Origin: Burkholderia mayonis
Lineage (GTDB): Bacteria; Pseudomonadota; Gammaproteobacteria; Burkholderiales; Burkholderiaceae
Direction of reading: 5' to 3'
NCBI RefSeq assembly: GCF_001523745.2
Contig: NZ_CP013386.1
Coordinates: 248,001-312,000 of the forward strand
Length of the DNA: 64,000 nucleotides
Positions 62,501-64,000 of the stretch are shown in pieces. The notes below the pieces were generated by a model that had not been told where the DNA came from, did not search any database, and was given only the letters and a program-made list of their open reading frames with translations. A program made the position numbers and the translations under genes. Each line of letters starts with the position of its first letter. Position 1 is the stretch's first letter.

Positions 62501-63169
62501 CGACGATTCGACGACGTCCGTCACGCACTTCAGCGCGACCCACAGGCCAGAGTAGCGGCTCATCGCCCAGCCGTGCAGACCGAAATCGAGATATTCCTGC
62601 ACGTTCGACGGGAACAGCACGGGCAGCCCGCATGCCTTGAAGATGTGCTCCGACTGATGCGCGAGCGTCGACGACTTCGCCGCGTGATCGTCGCCCGCGA
62701 GCACGAGCACGCCGCCGTGCGGCGCCGAGCCGGCCGAGTTCGCGTGCTTGAACACGTCGCCCGTGCGGTCGACGCCCGGGCCCTTGCCGTACCACATCGC
62801 GAACACGCCGTCATGCTTCGCGCCCGGATATAGATTGACTTGCTGGGAACCCCAGACGGCCGTCGCCGCGAGGTCTTCGTTGAGGCCGGGCTGGAACACG
62901 ATCCGATGCGCGGCGAGGTGCTGTTTCGCCTTCCACAGCGACAGATCGAGCCCGCCGAGCGGCGAGCCCCGGTAGCCGGAAATGAAGCCGGCGGTATTCA
63001 GACCTGCGGCGCGATCGCGCTCCTGCTGAAGCATCGGCAGGCGCACGAGCGCCTGGATGCCGCTCATGTACGCGCGGCCGCGTTCGAGCGTGTATTTGTC
63101 GTCTAGCGTGACGGATTGCAGCGCGGCTTCGAGCGATGCGCGCTGGCCTGCGTCTAGCGGGGCGTTCAT
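59588..63169 (-). CDS. Fused indolepyruvate ferredoxin oxidoreductase (IorAB type)
   Basis: A 1193-residue fusion. The N-terminal part resembles IorA (ISGYRGSPLGGLDLSLW, then a TPP-binding domain with CSGCPHNTSTNVPDGS and GGEGVPWIGQAPF). An iron-sulfur region VCEGCGDCSVQSNCLSVEP is near residue 650, and the C-terminal IorB-like gamma domain (VLVTGVGGTGVVTIGALLGMAAHLESKG) is from about 735. It decarboxylates aryl or 2-oxo acids from aromatic or branched amino acids to acyl-CoA. The start ATG ends at 63169, with GGAGAC upstream. The nearby hpd fragment fits aromatic amino-acid catabolism. Confidence 0.9.
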   Translation of the reverse strand: MNAPLDAGQRASLEAALQSVTLDDKYTLERGRAYMSGIQALVRLPMLQQERDRAAGLNTAGFISGYRGSPLGGLDLSLWKAKQHLAAHRIVFQPGLNEDLAATAVWGSQQVNLYPGAKHDGVFAMWYGKGPGVDRTGDVFKHANSAGSAPHGGVLVLAGDDHAAKSSTLAHQSEHIFKACGLPVLFPSNVQEYLDFGLHGWAMSRYSGLWVALKCVTDVVESSASVDIDPHRTEIVLPSDFIMPDGGLNIRWPDPPLVQEARLLDYKWYAALAYVRANKLDRIEIDSPNARFGIVTGGKAYLDVRQALVDLGLDDETCARIGIRLYKVGCVWPLEAQGAQAFARGLDEILVVEEKRQILEYAIKEELYNWPDGQRPRVFGKFDEKDGAGGEWSVPMGNWLLPAHYELSPAIIAKAIATRLDKFELPSDVRARIAARIAVINAKETALAKPHVTIERKPWFCSGCPHNTSTNVPDGSRAIAGIGCHYMTVWMDRSTSTFSQMGGEGVPWIGQAPFTDEKHVFANLGDGTYFHSGLLAIRAAIASKANITYKILYNDAVAMTGGQPVDGVLTVPQITHQLASEGAKRIVIVTDEPQKYDGHTSLLAPGVTIHHRDRFDDVQRALREIEGTTILIYDQTCATEKRRRRKRGAYPDPAKRVVINEAVCEGCGDCSVQSNCLSVEPLETEFGTKRQINQSTCNKDFSCVKGFCPSFVTIEGGKLRKPKAASADARALPPIPEPALPAIDRAYGVLVTGVGGTGVVTIGALLGMAAHLESKGVTVLDVTGLAQKGGAVMSHVQISYAPADIHATRIAMGEADLVIGCDAIVTAGDECTSRMRHGVTRVVVNSAKTPTAEFIKNPKWSFPGASAELDIRAAAGDAVDLVDASRFAVALLGDAIYTNPFVLGYAWQRGWLPLTHASLVRAIELNGVQVEQNRAAFEWGRRAAFDPASVRAGAAGGVQAGATVISLHTKKAIDALIATRVEHLSAYQNAAYAARFSAAVHKVREAERTLGADTAQEPLTEAVVRNLYKLMAYKDEYEVARLQSDPAFAAKLAEQFEGDWKLRFHLAPPLFAKKDARGRLVKRQYGPWMMPAFRVLAKLKFLRGTALDVFGRTDERRTERALIGEYEALVHELLDGRLTRDTLPLAIELASLPDGIRGYGHVKENNLHAVRGKWERLLAQWRSPEGGQTRNVA

Positions 63170-63488
63170 GCGGTGTCTCCTCACCCGGTTCGGGATCGCC
63201 AAAACTAACGGCGCGTCGGCGTCTTGTGGACGCGTCAGTCGGCCCGAATATTGGCGGGTTTCGTTCGATGGTAGCACTGGGAAAAACCCGCCGCTGCGCT
63301 TCAAAAATCGGTGGCGTGCAACTCGAAAACGTGAGGAATCAATGCGTTACAGGCTGTAAGCGCATGTAAAACGGCGGGCCTCGCGCGGCGAATGCCGTTA
63401 GTCTCTGGGGCCCTGTCCGGTTGCGCCGGGCGGCGCCGGCTCGTGCCGGCGGCGCGAATGCGTGCCGGACGGTTGCAATGGAGGTGCA

Positions 63489-63689
63489 ATGAAGACTCGA
63501 TATATCCAGAATTTCCTGATGGTGTCCGCGGCGTTTTTCGCGATGAGCGGGCCGGCGCGCTCGGAAGGCGCGAGCGTGTTGGCGACGGCGAGCACCCAGA
63601 TGCTGCAGCTTGCGGCAGCGGGCGGTGCGGAGGCGCCGGCGCTCGCGGGCGCCGCGACCGGCGAGCGCGGCGGCGCGGCGCAAATGTGA
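63489..63689 (+). CDS. Small exported peptide, unknown
   Basis: A 66-residue ORF with a strong ribosome site GGAGGTG five bases before the ATG. The N-terminus MKTRYIQNFLMVSAAFFAMSGPARSEG is a good signal peptide, probably cut after PARS-EG or ARSEGAS; the mature part is Ala/Gly-rich and short. No family recognised. It is followed by a strong terminator at 63756. Confidence 0.55.
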   Translation: MKTRYIQNFLMVSAAFFAMSGPARSEGASVLATASTQMLQLAAAGGAEAPALAGAATGERGGAAQM

Positions 63690-63755
63690 TCCGCGACGGG
63701 CGCGGCGCGAGACGGCGCGCGATCGCCGGCCCGTCGCCCGATGATCGATAACGCA

Positions 63756-63790
63756 AAAGGGCGGGAATCCCGGGATTCCCGCCCTTTCTG
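63756..63790. terminator. Bidirectional terminator between the small peptide and hpd
   Basis: A 15-bp perfect stem AAAGGGCGGGAATCC / GGATTCCCGCCCTTT with a CG loop and A/T flanks on both sides, between converging genes. Confidence 0.92.
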
Positions 63791-63848
63791 TTTGCGCGGC
63801 CGCGCTCGGCGCGCGGCACGTTCGCGGCGGCGCTTCGCGCGGTCTCGC

Positions 63849-64000
<152 letters not shown>

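Overview
The window is high-GC (roughly two thirds G+C), densely coded DNA from a Burkholderia chromosome. Several housekeeping proteins (S-adenosylhomocysteinase, YraN, a short type-2 ArgC, orotate phosphoribosyltransferase) look like remembered Burkholderia pseudomallei-group proteins. Some, such as YraN, carry enough substitutions that I favour a relative such as B. thailandensis or B. oklahomensis over B. pseudomallei itself. The species assignment is inference from memory, with no database search. No phage, insertion sequence, integrase or CRISPR array was seen.

Layout. 1-19.4 kb is core genome: ahcY, a small holin-like membrane protein and metF (methyl cycle); an amidase, a dienelactone hydrolase and a nitronate monooxygenase-type enzyme; a branched-chain amino-acid binding protein; an MFS carrier; a HugZ-like protein; a small H-NS protein; a cation-efflux protein; an Lrp/AsnC regulator; an exonuclease/metallo-hydrolase pair; rlpA; then the rsmI / yraN-diaA-dolP-cytochrome c block and a tRNA-Ala(CGC). 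19.4-22.5 kb holds an amino-acid permease, a small membrane protein and a gene-poor stretch with DnaA-box-like motifs.

22.5-41.5 kb is the most notable region: a self-contained catecholate siderophore locus. A leftward arm (ABC ATPase, permease, IroE/Fes-like esterase, periplasmic binding protein) and a rightward arm (AraC regulator, TonB receptor, isochorismate synthase, DHB-AMP ligase, isochorismatase-ArCP, a DUF2218 protein, a single-module NRPS, DHB dehydrogenase, a DAHP synthase and an MFS exporter) flank Fur-box-like sites. The NRPS has C-A-PCP-TE architecture like EntF, but its specificity residues read DAEDIGTIIK by my alignment. That is acidic and points to lysine or another basic amino acid, not the serine of enterobactin. 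The likely product is a lysine (or ornithine) catecholate of the azotochelin/cepaciachelin type. Malleobactin and pyochelin are the siderophores usually associated with this species group.

41.5-64 kb returns to core and lineage-specific genes: a small lipoprotein, a small secreted basic protein, a ubiquitin-fold/Mut7-C protein, a beta-hydroxyacid dehydrogenase, a LysE exporter, an MFS/LysR divergent pair, an OmpW porin followed upstream by two paralogous DUF2957-like lipoproteins, argC, a WrbA-type flavoprotein, a YbhB/PEBP protein, pyrE, hybrid malic enzyme maeB, a fused indolepyruvate ferredoxin oxidoreductase, a small secreted peptide, and the 3' end of hpd, which runs off the right edge.
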